A stretch of DNA of 64,000 bases from Pseudoalteromonas sp. N1230-9 (GTDB lineage: Bacteria; Pseudomonadota; Gammaproteobacteria; Enterobacterales; Alteromonadaceae): NCBI RefSeq assembly GCF_032716425.1, contig NZ_CP090419.1, forward strand, positions 1,103,001-1,167,000, in the 5' to 3' direction. This document shows, piece after piece, positions 51,483 through 60,700 of the stretch. Every line of letters begins with the position of its first letter. Position 1 is the stretch's first letter. The notes below the pieces were generated by a model. That model did no database searches, was not told the DNA's origin, and saw only the letters and a list, made by a program, of their open reading frames with translations. A program made the translations under genes and the position numbers.

Positions 51483-52139
51483 ATGACTTTAAAAGCAGTA
51501 TTATTTGATATGGATGGCACGCTGGTTGATTCTGAAAGTGTGCATTTTAATATTTGGAATGATTTACTCGCGCCTTTTGGCGTGCAATATGATGAGGCTA
51601 CATTTTGCCAACGCTTTTCAGGCAGACCGACTCTTGAAGCCGCAAAAGAAGTGGTTGAAAAATATCAGCTTACGATTAGCCCTGAACAATTAACAAATGA
51701 TAAGTATGCTGCATTTGGTCGCTTCGTGAGCTCGAATTTGCCAGCGTTTATGCCTTACGCAAAAGAAGTCTTAGAAGAAATTAAAGCGAGCGGTTTAAAA
51801 ATGGCGTTAGTAACGGGCAGTGCTAAAGATGAAGCGTATCCTATTTTAAAAGGCTATGGCATTTTTGATTGGTTTGATTGTGTGGTCACGAAAGATGATG
51901 TGATAAACCCCAAGCCTGCAGGCGATCCATATCAACTCGCTCTTGATACCTTACAGATTAAGGCAGATGAAGCAATTGCAGTTGAAGATACATTCACTGG
52001 TGTAAGCGCTGCAAGTAGCGCAAACGTGCCTGTGTTTGCTGTACCAAATCACTTCACATTAGAGCATGACTTTAGTAAAGCGGCAGGAAAGTTCGAGAAT
52101 CTAAAAGAACTTCTAAAATGGGTACAAAGTAAGCTATAG
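51483..52139 (+). CDS. HAD-superfamily phosphatase
   Basis: 218 residues from the ATG at 51483, which has AAGGA 6 bp upstream; an earlier open start at 51441 lies inside a terminator. HAD motif I AVLFDMDGTLVDSE (DxDGT), motif II VTGSAK-like, motif III K with KPAGDPY and motif IV VEDTFTGVSAA. Beta-phosphoglucomutase/phosphatase-type family; dephosphorylates sugar phosphates or nucleotides. Substrate unknown. 8-bp gap to the open frame of the ligase gene suggests a shared transcript. Confidence 0.9.
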   Translation: MTLKAVLFDMDGTLVDSESVHFNIWNDLLAPFGVQYDEATFCQRFSGRPTLEAAKEVVEKYQLTISPEQLTNDKYAAFGRFVSSNLPAFMPYAKEVLEEIKASGLKMALVTGSAKDEAYPILKGYGIFDWFDCVVTKDDVINPKPAGDPYQLALDTLQIKADEAIAVEDTFTGVSAASSANVPVFAVPNHFTLEHDFSKAAGKFENLKELLKWVQSKL

Positions 52140-52171
52140 TTTAGAAAATGATTCATCGCAGGGATGCATTT

Positions 52172-53014
52172 ATGACCTTTCTATTTCGCAGACTCGTTAC
52201 TTTATTGTGCTTTAGCCTGTTTACAGCAATCGCTGTGGCAACACCAAAAGTTCAACTCGCTAAAGTATATGACGCTGATAGTGTTGTTGTCAGTGATTAC
52301 CTCGTGAGTGAAAAGTACGATGGCGTACGTGCAATCTGGACTGGCACTCAGTTTCTAACCCGAGCAGGAAATACGATTAATGCGCCTGCTTGGTTTACTG
52401 CTCCTTTACCTAAGGCTTGGCTAGACGGCGAACTTTGGAGCAAACGCCAAGACTTCGCTAACCTGAGTGGCATTATTCGAACACAGCTTCCCGTTGATAA
52501 CGACTGGCAGAATGTAAGTTATATGGTCTTTGATATGCCAGACTCTAGCATCCCTTTTAGCGAGCGTTATAAAAATTATCTAGGATTGGTAGCGCAGTTA
52601 AACGCTAAACACATAGTAGCAGTAGAACAAAAACGCTTCGAAAGTAATCATCAACTTAGCTTGTACATGGATGATTTAATAGCAAATGGTGCTGAAGGAG
52701 TGATGCTACATTTAGCGTCTGCGGTGCATCGCTCTGGGCGCAGTGACGCTTTATTAAAGCTTAAACCCTATCTTGATGCCGAGGCGATTGTTATTGCGCA
52801 TTTGCCGGGAAAAGGTAAGTATAAGAATATGTTAGGTGCACTTAAGGTGCGCAGCGCTGAAGGCGTAGAGTTTAAAATCGGCTCGGGGTTTTCAGACCAT
52901 CAGCGGCAATTTCCTCCGGCAATAGGCAGTACCGTTACCTACAAATACCATGGTTTTACCAAACATGGGCTACCACGTTTCGCCAGCTTTTTACGTGAGC
53001 GAAATGCCTTATAA
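52172..53014 (+). CDS. ligE: Periplasmic ATP-dependent DNA ligase, LigE type
   Basis: 280 residues from the ATG at 52172, with signal peptide (MTFLFRRLVTLLCFSLFTAIAVA); a longer frame begins at 52148. Nucleotidyltransferase domain with catalytic K48 in KYDG, LDGELW (motif III), EGVMLH (motif IV), and LKLKPY (motif V), followed by a short OB-fold domain. LigE-type enzymes seal nicks using ATP and some are exported, possibly for extracellular DNA or biofilm; competence and recombination roles are proposed for homologs. Follows the HAD gene closely. Confidence 0.93.
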   Translation: MTFLFRRLVTLLCFSLFTAIAVATPKVQLAKVYDADSVVVSDYLVSEKYDGVRAIWTGTQFLTRAGNTINAPAWFTAPLPKAWLDGELWSKRQDFANLSGIIRTQLPVDNDWQNVSYMVFDMPDSSIPFSERYKNYLGLVAQLNAKHIVAVEQKRFESNHQLSLYMDDLIANGAEGVMLHLASAVHRSGRSDALLKLKPYLDAEAIVIAHLPGKGKYKNMLGALKVRSAEGVEFKIGSGFSDHQRQFPPAIGSTVTYKYHGFTKHGLPRFASFLRERNAL

Positions 53015-53086
53015 ACTTTAGACATTCAAAAACAGCTGTAATTATGGTAAATTTCGCGGCCTTTTTATTGATGTATAGGTAAGACG

Positions 53087-54454
53087 ATGTTTGCAGGCTT
53101 TGATTATGGTAGCTCTAATTGCGCAATCGGTGTAATGAATAATGAGCAACAAGTCTCTTTAGTGCCACTTGAGCAAGGCAAACACTATTTACCTTCAACA
53201 CTTTATACTCATCACAGCGCGTTGGTTGTTGATTTTGTAGCAAAGCATTTAGCTGGTAGCCAATTTGAGCACGACTTTAAAACTCAGCGTCAAGCGCTCC
53301 TTAATACTTTAGCTCGCGTTAAATCCGACTTAGATATTCAAGCAGGCGATGAGACCTTATTTATAGGTCGTGAAGCCATTAGTGAATATGTGCAATTTCC
53401 TGAAGAAGGTTACTTTGTAAAGTCACCTAAGTCATTTTTTGGCGCGGTTGGCTTGAAACAAGGACAAATTAACTTTTTTGAAGACATTGCAACGGCGATG
53501 ATTTTAAAAATTAAACAGCGCGCCGAGCAATCACTGCAAGAGTCATTAACAGAAACGGTTATTGGACGACCAGTAAACTTTCAATCAGTCGGTGGTGAAG
53601 AATCTAATCAACAAGCACTAGGCATTTTGGAGGGAGCAGCAAAGCGTGCTGGATTCAAAGAGGTGTCGTTTTTATATGAGCCGCTAGCGGCAGGGATTGA
53701 TTATGAAACTTCATTGCAGGAAGACCAAAAAGTATTGGTTGTAGATATTGGCGGAGGCACTAGCGATTGTTCATTTGTACAAATGGGGCCGAGCTTTCGA
53801 CAAAGTGAGTGTCGTGATAACGATTTTTTAGCTCACAGCGGAAAGCGTGTTGGCGGTAATGACTTAGATATCGCGCTGAGCTTTCATGGTTTAATGCCGT
53901 TGCTTGGTTTAGGCACTGAGTTTAAATCGGGTCTTGTGTTGCCTAATCAACCGTTTTGGCAAGCCTGTAAAATCAATGACGTTAATCTACAGAGCTTGTT
54001 TTACAGTGATGCACACCATCGAGAGCTTGTTACACAACTACGTGAAGTGCAACAGCCTGAGTTATTTAAGCGCTTAATTCATTTACAACAAAATAAGCAA
54101 GGTCACCAATTAGTACAGCAGGGGGAAGCGGCAAAAATTGCACTATCGTCAAGTAACGAATTTACCGCTGATTTAGGGTTTTTAGACCCAGAGTTAAGTC
54201 AGTGCTTGACGTTAAATGATCTATCTTTAGCGGTAGATGACTCTATAAGCCAGATAGTAAGGTTAGCTAAACAAGCTATAGCGGATGCCGGTACAACACC
54301 TGACGTTATTTATTTAACAGGAGGCAGTGCTCAGTCGCCATTAATTAAAGCGGCGTTAAAAGCTCATTTAGGTGGAATTGAGATGCTCAATGGGGATCAC
54401 TTTGGCAGTGTAACTGCTGGCTTAACTAAATGGGCACATAAGCTTTATCGCTAA
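53087..54454 (+). CDS. yegD: Hsp70-like chaperone YegD
   Basis: 455 residues (E. coli YegD 450). Starts FAGFDYGSSNCAIGVM (phosphate-1 loop), ETVIGRPVNFQSVGGEE, AAKRAGFKEVSFLYEPLAAGIDYE, VVDIGGGTSDCS (phosphate-2), and VIYLTGGSAQSPLIK (adenosine motif). An actin-like ATPase without the substrate-binding SBD of DnaK; function in E. coli is poorly defined. Alignment to YegD is near end to end. Own ribosome site AGGTAAG. Single gene. Confidence 0.96.
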   Translation: MFAGFDYGSSNCAIGVMNNEQQVSLVPLEQGKHYLPSTLYTHHSALVVDFVAKHLAGSQFEHDFKTQRQALLNTLARVKSDLDIQAGDETLFIGREAISEYVQFPEEGYFVKSPKSFFGAVGLKQGQINFFEDIATAMILKIKQRAEQSLQESLTETVIGRPVNFQSVGGEESNQQALGILEGAAKRAGFKEVSFLYEPLAAGIDYETSLQEDQKVLVVDIGGGTSDCSFVQMGPSFRQSECRDNDFLAHSGKRVGGNDLDIALSFHGLMPLLGLGTEFKSGLVLPNQPFWQACKINDVNLQSLFYSDAHHRELVTQLREVQQPELFKRLIHLQQNKQGHQLVQQGEAAKIALSSSNEFTADLGFLDPELSQCLTLNDLSLAVDDSISQIVRLAKQAIADAGTTPDVIYLTGGSAQSPLIKAALKAHLGGIEMLNGDHFGSVTAGLTKWAHKLYR

Positions 54455-54473
54455 ATGTGCTCATTTATAAAGA

Positions 54474-54938
54474 CTACAACGTAACTTGACGTGTTGCTAA
54501 GTATTTCTCGTAATCAGGTAGCGTCCGATTAAGCTCGCTCTCCATCATGGGTGAGCTTAAAAGCATATCGGCACTGACCTCATTACAGGCTACAGGAATA
54601 TTCCACACGGCGGCTAAACGTAGGAGTGCTTTTACATCTGGATCATGCGGCTGGGATGCGAGTGGATCCCAGAAAAAGACCAACATATGTACTTCATGTT
54701 CAGCAATTTTAGCACCTAACTGCTGATCGCCACCCATTGGACCACTTAATAATTTAATGACTTCAAGCCCTGTTGTGCGCTCGATTAAATGGCCTGTTGT
54801 ACCTGTACCATAAAGTGTGTGCTTGCTTAAAATACCTTGATGCTTTTCACACCACGCTTGCAGTGCCGCTTTTTTGCCATCGTGAGCAACAAGGGCGATA
54901 TTTTTCTTGGCAGGTAAGGCTTGTTGTTTTTGTTCCAT
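54474..54938 (-). CDS. mgsA: Methylglyoxal synthase
   Basis: 154 residues (E. coli 152). Starts ALVAHDGKK, phosphate-binding TGTTGHLIERTTGLEV, active-site D71 in PMGGDQQLG and H98 in SQPHDPDVKALLRLAAVWNIPVACN, the same numbering as in E. coli. Converts dihydroxyacetone phosphate to methylglyoxal and phosphate when phosphate is low. Cytosolic. The LysE gene precedes it by 8 bp on the same strand, so they may share a transcript. Confidence 0.96.
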   Translation of the reverse strand: MEQKQQALPAKKNIALVAHDGKKAALQAWCEKHQGILSKHTLYGTGTTGHLIERTTGLEVIKLLSGPMGGDQQLGAKIAEHEVHMLVFFWDPLASQPHDPDVKALLRLAAVWNIPVACNEVSADMLLSSPMMESELNRTLPDYEKYLATRQVTL

Positions 54939-54946
54939 AAGTGCTC

Positions 54947-55585
54947 TTAAATTAGTAGGTTAATTGCTAAGGCTATAAAGACCAGCCCCGTGATTCTATC
55001 AATCCAAATTTGGGTTTGTGGGTGCTCACGAAAGTGACTGGCAATTTTATCGCCGAAATAAATATACGTGCAGTCGATTGGAAAAGCAAAAAGTGGGTAG
55101 AGTAGGCCAAAAAATGCGAGTTGAAATGTCGTTGATGATAAGCTCGGATCGACGAACTGTGGAATAAAGGCAATGAAAAACAAAGCCACTTTAGGGTTGA
55201 GTACTTCGGTCATCATGGCTTGAAACATCACATTTTGCTTTTTACTGGTGCTGACATGAGGTTTTTCGTCGCAATGTGGTTCTGGCTGGTTAAAAGTACT
55301 TTTTAAGGTCATTAACCCTAAATAGCAAAGGTATGCAGCACCTAAGTATTGTACCGTGGTATAAGCGACTGCAGATGCCTTTAATATGGCTGTTAACCCA
55401 ATGACGGCAAAAAAGGTGTGCACAACGCCGCCGAGTGCAAATCCGAATGCGCTTTGCAGGCCCGCAGCTCTGCCATTGGCAAAGGTTTGTGCCATTAAAA
55501 ATGCGTTAGAAGGCCCAGGAGCTACGGCAATCAAAAAACTGGCGCCGAGAAACGAGAGCAAAAATTCGGGATTAATCATTGGCAT
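54947..55585 (-). CDS. LysE/RhtB-family exporter
   Basis: About 212 residues from a start near 55585 or 55579 (MPMINPEF); an upstream frame adds an atypical 37-residue extension. LysE signature early: FLGASFLIAVAPGPSNAFLMAQTFANGRAAGLQSAFGFALGG, and six helices. It exports amino acids such as lysine, homoserine or threonine; the exact substrate is unknown. Followed closely by mgsA (8 bp). Confidence 0.87.
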   Translation of the reverse strand: MPMINPEFLLSFLGASFLIAVAPGPSNAFLMAQTFANGRAAGLQSAFGFALGGVVHTFFAVIGLTAILKASAVAYTTVQYLGAAYLCYLGLMTLKSTFNQPEPHCDEKPHVSTSKKQNVMFQAMMTEVLNPKVALFFIAFIPQFVDPSLSSTTFQLAFFGLLYPLFAFPIDCTYIYFGDKIASHFREHPQTQIWIDRITGLVFIALAINLLI

Positions 55586-55628
55586 AAGATAAAAAAGATG
55601 GATAGCTGATTCTAACAAGCTTACAGAA

Positions 55629-55657
55629 AAAGAAAAAGCGGGCATCATGGCCCGCTT
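55629..55657 (-). terminator. Terminator after Bcr/CflA gene
   Basis: AAGCGGGC and GCCCGCTT pair; on the minus strand followed by TTTTCTTTTT. Confidence 0.85.
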
Positions 55658-55658
55658 G

Positions 55659-56828
55659 TCATGATAAGCGCTTATATTTAAATAGTAAGTAGGCAAATGG
55701 GATGAGCATTAAAAAGTGCACGCCAATCAATACTGGCGTTGCTAGATCCAGTAATTGGGTTAAAAATACCAAAAAGCTTGCGCCACTCATTTGCATAAGT
55801 CCCACTAATGCCGACGCTGTTCCAGCTTGTTTTGGGAATAAACTTAGCGCTCGCCCAGCAGATGAGCCGAGTGTTAGCGCATAGCCAAAGGCGGCAATGA
55901 ACATAGGAAACATTAAAGCTAAGGCTGAGCGTTGTTGGCTAAGAGCAAGCATAATACACCCAGATAACACTAATAAAATAAGTCCAGCTTTTAAAGCACG
56001 TTTGGGCTGTCTTTTTATATAGATGGGCATAATAAAGCTGGCAAGAATGCTCAGAGCGGCATTACAGGTAAACCAAAATGTGAAGTCAGCTACACTGCCA
56101 TCAAGTTCAGTGATTAGCCAACCTGGTGCGAGGGTCACAAAAACTAAAATAGCCGACATAGTGACTAAACAAATTAAGCTATGAAATAAAAATAGCGGTG
56201 TAGAAATAATTGGTACAAAGCGTCTTAGGTCGAGAATATGGCCACTGTAAACACTATCTGATGGGCGTGTTTCTTTGAAGAGTAATAAAACGATACACAA
56301 GCTGACAAGCGCAAATCCAGCCATAAATAAAAAGTTCATTCGCCAACCAAATTGCACGGTTAACCATGCGCCTAGAATAGGGGCGAGGGCAGGAATAAAG
56401 CACACTATACCATTTAAGTAAGTAATGATCTGACCGCTACGTTCGCTACCAAATTTATCTCTGACTATTGCAAAAGCGACGACAAAAGTTGCGCATGCTC
56501 CTAAGCCTTGTAATGCTCTTGCGATCATTAATGTGGTAAAGTCTGGAGCCAAATAGGCCCCGAATGCAGCTAGACCATAAATCATAACACCGGTAATGGC
56601 CACAGGTTTACGGCCAAACTTATCGGCAAGTGGCCCCGCAATTAGCTGACCAAGACCCACAGTTAGCATAAAAATAGCCACTGTTTGCTGAAGCTGCTTT
56701 TCTGATGCATTGAGTTGTTCAGCAATGGTAGGGAATGCTGGAAGATAAATATCAATACCTAGAGGGCAAAAAACGACCAATAGGCCAAGGATGAATAATA
56801 AACTCAGATTTCTGTGCTGTGACTGCAT
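55659..56828 (-). CDS. Bcr/CflA-family multidrug MFS transporter
   Basis: 389 residues with 12 helices. GIDIYLPAFPTIAEQLNASE near the N-terminus and GPLADKFGRKPVAITG loop 2-3 (D, R, K) are the Bcr/CflA signature. Proton-driven drug exporter at the inner membrane. Single gene with a strong terminator. Confidence 0.94.
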   Translation of the reverse strand: MQSQHRNLSLLFILGLLVVFCPLGIDIYLPAFPTIAEQLNASEKQLQQTVAIFMLTVGLGQLIAGPLADKFGRKPVAITGVMIYGLAAFGAYLAPDFTTLMIARALQGLGACATFVVAFAIVRDKFGSERSGQIITYLNGIVCFIPALAPILGAWLTVQFGWRMNFLFMAGFALVSLCIVLLLFKETRPSDSVYSGHILDLRRFVPIISTPLFLFHSLICLVTMSAILVFVTLAPGWLITELDGSVADFTFWFTCNAALSILASFIMPIYIKRQPKRALKAGLILLVLSGCIMLALSQQRSALALMFPMFIAAFGYALTLGSSAGRALSLFPKQAGTASALVGLMQMSGASFLVFLTQLLDLATPVLIGVHFLMLIPFAYLLFKYKRLS

Positions 56829-57015
56829 TAGCTCTCCTTTAAAGCAATATTTTATGTGCCCGTTAAAGAAAAGAAAAGCGTTGATATCTATTTATCTGAG
56901 GTACATACGTAGTCATTAAGGAAAAGGAGATTTGCTAACATAAAATTTCCATTTCGCTATCTGGTCTGATGTGTTAATTTTTTCACTTACATCATAAAAA
57001 TAATGGATAAACGTC

Positions 57016-57492
57016 TTGAGTTCACAATCATCATTATTAAAAATTTGGTCTAGATGTCAGTCATTGCCAAAAGGTAACTGGCTGTTTAGTAAGGCTGTGT
57101 GTTTTAAAGCTCCTTATTTTGGCTCAATAAAGCCATTAATTACAGATTTAACAGCAGGGTATTGCGGCGCAACCGTCAAAAATCGCCGAGCAATCCATAA
57201 TCACATAGGAACTATCCATGCAATCGCACAGTGTAATGTGGCAGAGCTATGCGCTGGCTTGATGGTTGATGCAACCGTGCCTGCAAAAACGCATCGCTGG
57301 ATACCAAAAGGGATGACGGTTAACTATTTAGCAAAAATTGACACCGATATGCGTGCTGTCGCAAAGATAGAAGTGCCACGAGAATGGCTAGAAAAGCAAG
57401 ATTTGATTGTACCGGTGAAGGTCTACAATAACCACGATGAATTAGTATTCACCGCGGATATCACTATGTATGTAACAGCTAAGAAGAGTTAG
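57016..57492 (+). CDS. Hotdog-fold thioesterase-like protein, DUF4442
   Basis: 158 residues from a TTG start; no better in-frame ATG nearby, so the start is uncertain. Segment RAIHNHIGTIHAIAQCNVAELCAGLMVD has the H/N-G-x-x-A hotdog active-helix pattern, followed by VNYLAKIDTDMRAVAKIEVP and VVYNNHDELVFTADITMYV strands. DUF4442 proteins are thioesterase-like; substrate unknown. Convergent with the bactofilin gene (stop codons 4 bp overlapping). Confidence 0.8.
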   Translation: MSSQSSLLKIWSRCQSLPKGNWLFSKAVCFKAPYFGSIKPLITDLTAGYCGATVKNRRAIHNHIGTIHAIAQCNVAELCAGLMVDATVPAKTHRWIPKGMTVNYLAKIDTDMRAVAKIEVPREWLEKQDLIVPVKVYNNHDELVFTADITMYVTAKKS

Positions 57493-57977
57493 GATTTATC
57501 GGCGGCTTGTTTATTTACAAATGAGAGATCATTGTCATCATCAGCAAGGATTGAAGAGGGAGAGTCCTCTTCGCTTTCTGGCTTGATAGGCGCAATGTTA
57601 TCTTCTTCGTGACGGTGCTTAAGGCTACCTTCAATAATTGCACCTGCTTCGATGCTCAATGTATCGTGAAACACATCACCATGAACCTCAGCAGTACTTT
57701 CTATAACGACCTTATTTGCGATTAATGAGCCGATAATTTTGCCTTTAACAACGACACTATCAGCTTCAACAACACCTTCAACCATACCTGAGCTGCCTAT
57801 TACAAGATGCTTAACACGCAGATCACCATCAATGCGACCATCAAGTTGTACTTCACCTTGGCTGGTGATAGAGCCAGTTAGACGCATGTCTTCTGCGATA
57901 ATGGAAGGGGTAAGGTTTGTTCTTTTTAACGATGAGTTTGTTGAGCTAGTTGTTGTTTGTTTTTTTTTACCGAACAC
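57489..57977 (-). CDS. Bactofilin
   Basis: 162 residues from a GTG start that overlaps the M23 gene by 11 bp. Polymer-forming cytoskeletal domain (about 30-125) of repeated short beta turns: SITSQGEVQLDGRIDGDLRVKHLVIGSSGMVEGVVEADSVVVKGKIIGSLIANKVVIEST, with disordered ends. Bactofilins assemble without nucleotide and anchor cell-wall enzymes; the overlapping M23 peptidase is the classic partner. Confidence 0.95.
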   Translation of the reverse strand: MFGKKKQTTTSSTNSSLKRTNLTPSIIAEDMRLTGSITSQGEVQLDGRIDGDLRVKHLVIGSSGMVEGVVEADSVVVKGKIIGSLIANKVVIESTAEVHGDVFHDTLSIEAGAIIEGSLKHRHEEDNIAPIKPESEEDSPSSILADDDNDLSFVNKQAADKS

Positions 57978-59112
57978 GAGTAAGCGCCTTTGTTATTTTT
58001 ACAGGGTTGACATGTTTGCCATTAACTAGAACTTCGTAATGTAGATGCGTACTTGTGCTACGACCAGTACTTCCCATCAAACCAATCACATCATCTTTAG
58101 TAACGGCTTGGCCCTTTTTTACTTTAATTTTATTTAAATGGCCAAAGCGGGTTACGAAACCATTTTTATGTTGTAATTCAATAAAGTTACCGTAACCACC
58201 ATTGCGGCCCGCACGAAGTACAGTACCATCTGCAGGGGCGAAAATCTCTGTTTTATGCCAGCCTGCTAAGTCGACACCTTTATGGAATGCACGACGACCG
58301 TTCATCGGATCTTTACGAAGCCCGAAACTACTTGAAATATAGTAATCAGCTGCTGGAAGCGTTTGTGGTAACTCACTTAACAGGTTCTCTAAGTTATTTA
58401 GAGTGAGGAGTTTATCTGCAACGGCTAAAAATTCAGCGGGAATTTTTGATTCATCAAATAAATCAAGTGGTCCACCTTGTGCTGTATCTGCTTGCTCATG
58501 TAGCGCTTCTGAGGCAAACGTTTCGTTTAAACCAGCTCCTTCTAACATGGCAATAATCGCCGCATGGCGTTGTGTTATCTGTGCATCGAGTAAGGTAAAG
58601 CTGCGGTTGTAGTTAGCATCAAGACGTGCAAAGCGCTCTGTAACAGCGTTAAAGCTATTGGCCTGATTTGGCTCATCTTCCAATGGTGCATGAAATTCTT
58701 CAGTATGCTGCTCGGTTGGCAATATAGGAGATGCTGAGTCATCAGTTGTCGTATCTGTGCTCATCGATTCAGGCAAAGATTCAAGCATACTTTGCAGTAA
58801 AGCTTGTTTTTGCTCAAGTACCGCTAGCTGCTCAAGCTGCTTAGTGTATTCGTTTTGTTGTTGTTGATGCTGTTTTTGCCATGCTTGTTGTTCGCTAAGC
58901 TGGCTTTGCTTTATATCTGTAATTTTATCGGCTTGGGAGATAATTTGCAGAGTAGAAACACTTAACCACGTCACAGCTGTTAATAAAGCAAGTAATGCAG
59001 TTAGTTGAACCCAAGGCGCTAATACTAGGTGTTTTACTTCGCCATTTTGACGGATCAGCAGCTGTCTAGCTGGAAAAAACGTACGATAAAAGGACTTAAT
59101 ATTAACAAACAT
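57967..59112 (-). CDS. M23-family murein peptidase, bactofilin partner
   Basis: 381 residues from the ATG at 59112, after a terminator that would cut the longer frame at 59214. One TM helix (about 32-56), a coiled-coil periplasmic stalk (about 58-112, Q/E/L rich, and 150-190), then the LytM domain: H277-x-x-x-D281 in FHKGVDLAG, H325 in RFGHLNK, and H358 in THLHYEV (zinc ligands). Cleaves peptidoglycan cross-links. Overlaps bactofilin by 11 bp; the pair likely sets cell shape. Confidence 0.93.
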   Translation of the reverse strand: MFVNIKSFYRTFFPARQLLIRQNGEVKHLVLAPWVQLTALLALLTAVTWLSVSTLQIISQADKITDIKQSQLSEQQAWQKQHQQQQNEYTKQLEQLAVLEQKQALLQSMLESLPESMSTDTTTDDSASPILPTEQHTEEFHAPLEDEPNQANSFNAVTERFARLDANYNRSFTLLDAQITQRHAAIIAMLEGAGLNETFASEALHEQADTAQGGPLDLFDESKIPAEFLAVADKLLTLNNLENLLSELPQTLPAADYYISSSFGLRKDPMNGRRAFHKGVDLAGWHKTEIFAPADGTVLRAGRNGGYGNFIELQHKNGFVTRFGHLNKIKVKKGQAVTKDDVIGLMGSTGRSTSTHLHYEVLVNGKHVNPVKITKALTRVR

Positions 59113-59201
59113 GGCGTGCAAAAATTGGATAAATACCGAGCTAAGATAACAATCTGAACTAAAAAAGCCAGAAAAAAATTGTAACTCAAGAAAAAAAGCA
59201 G

Positions 59202-59224
59202 CAAAAAAGGGCACAAATGGCCCT
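59202..59224 (-). terminator. Terminator after fumarylacetoacetase
   Basis: AGGGC and GCCCT pair with a 7-nt loop; minus-strand T6 follows. Confidence 0.75.
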
Positions 59225-59243
59225 CAAGTATGCTGCTATATCG

Positions 59244-60557
59244 TTATTTTGCAGGAAGTACCGTTCCTTCAACAGAACCGAAACCGATGCGTGCAAAGCC
59301 TTCTTTCTCGCACCAGCCACGCATAATTACGTTGTCGCCGTCTTCTAAGAAAGCACGTTGCTCGCCATTAGCAAGAGTGATTTTTTCTTTGCCGCCGCGC
59401 GATAGCTCTAGTAATGAACCAGCTTCTTCATGTTCAGGGCCCGATTGTGTACCCGAACCTAACATGTCACCTGGTTGGAAGTTACAGCCATTTACTGTGT
59501 GGTGAGTGACCATTTGCGCCACTGTCCAGTATGAATGTTTAAAGCTAGATTTAGATACCTGTGTTGGCGCTTCGCCAGCTGCACGCATCTTTTCAGTTTC
59601 TAGTTGCACATCCATTTTGATATCGAATGCACCAAACTCACGGTTATGAGCTGACTCTAAGTAGTCCATTGGTTGTGGATCGTTTTCGTCACGTGTCCAG
59701 TTTGTTCTAAATGGCGCAAGTGCTTCTGTCGTAACAATCCAAGGTGAGACAGTCGATGCGAAGTTTTTCGCAAGGAATGGGCCAAGCGGTTGGTATTCCC
59801 ACGCTTGTAAATCACGTGCAGACCAGTCATTAAATACACAGAAACCAAATACGTGGTTTTCAGCATTTTCAATGGCAATTGCATCGCCTAATTTATTACC
59901 TTTACCAAGGTAAATACCTAACTCAAGTTCGTAGTCTAGGCGTTTACAAGGGCCGAATGATGGTACTTCTGCATCTGGCGCTTTAGTTTGACCATTAGGG
60001 CGGTGGAACGTTTGTCCAGATACATCAATTGATGATGAACGACCGTGATAACCAATTGGTACCCATTTGTAGTTAGGTAGAAGTGGGTTATCAGGACGGA
60101 ATAAACTACCTACCGCTGTTGCATGGTAAATAGAAGTATAAAAGTCAGTGTAATCACCAATGCGACACGGCAGCGCAAATTCGATGTCTGCTTGAGCGAT
60201 AAGTGCTTCGCTTAATTGTGCTTGCTCACTGGCACCTTCGCGGAGTGCTTTTGATAGCGCAAGACGAAGTGCAGACCAATACTGCTGACCAAGACCCATG
60301 AATTCATTTAATGTAGCTTGGCTTGCTGCTTTAACGGCAACCTGTGCATCACCAGAGAATAAACCAAGTTCGTTTACTTTTGCTAAATCGATAACTTGGT
60401 CACCAATTGCTACAGCACCGCGGAACGCTTCGTCTGAATTTTTACGACGTACTTCTGCAAAAGGAAGGTTTTGAATTGGGAAGTCACAGTTCGCTTCGTT
60501 AGCAGATGCAACCCAGCTTTTTAGATTAATATCGTGGGTTTCGTTAATTAGGCTCAT
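59244..60557 (-). CDS. fahA: Fumarylacetoacetase
   Basis: 437 residues, as in mammalian/bacterial FAH. N-terminal SH3-like domain, then the FAH fold with IGDYTDFYTSIYHATAVGSLFRP, GRSSSIDVSG, ELGIYLGKGN, FNDWSARDLQAWEYQPLGPFLAKNFASTVSPWIV and HTVNGCNFQPGDMLGSGT. It is the last step of tyrosine catabolism, cleaving fumarylacetoacetate into fumarate and acetoacetate, Mg2+-dependent. Ribosome site AAGGAAAGAG. It follows hpd, but a terminator lies between them. Confidence 0.96.
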   Translation of the reverse strand: MSLINETHDINLKSWVASANEANCDFPIQNLPFAEVRRKNSDEAFRGAVAIGDQVIDLAKVNELGLFSGDAQVAVKAASQATLNEFMGLGQQYWSALRLALSKALREGASEQAQLSEALIAQADIEFALPCRIGDYTDFYTSIYHATAVGSLFRPDNPLLPNYKWVPIGYHGRSSSIDVSGQTFHRPNGQTKAPDAEVPSFGPCKRLDYELELGIYLGKGNKLGDAIAIENAENHVFGFCVFNDWSARDLQAWEYQPLGPFLAKNFASTVSPWIVTTEALAPFRTNWTRDENDPQPMDYLESAHNREFGAFDIKMDVQLETEKMRAAGEAPTQVSKSSFKHSYWTVAQMVTHHTVNGCNFQPGDMLGSGTQSGPEHEEAGSLLELSRGGKEKITLANGEQRAFLEDGDNVIMRGWCEKEGFARIGFGSVEGTVLPAK

Positions 60558-60654
60558 ACTCTTTCCTTATTGGTTCGCGCTGATTTATTAGTTATCTATA
60601 TGGAGGCAATCAACGCAATTTAAACAGTTAGTTTAAAACAGAATTTAAAACGAC

Positions 60655-60685
60655 AAAAAGCAGCGTGTGAATAACGCTGCTTTTT
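60655..60685 (-). terminator. Terminator between hpd and fahA
   Basis: AAAAAGCAGCGT and ACGCTGCTTTTT pair, strong stem, T5 on both strands; separates the two tyrosine genes into distinct transcripts. Confidence 0.85.
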
Positions 60686-60700
60686 AGACAATATGATGAT

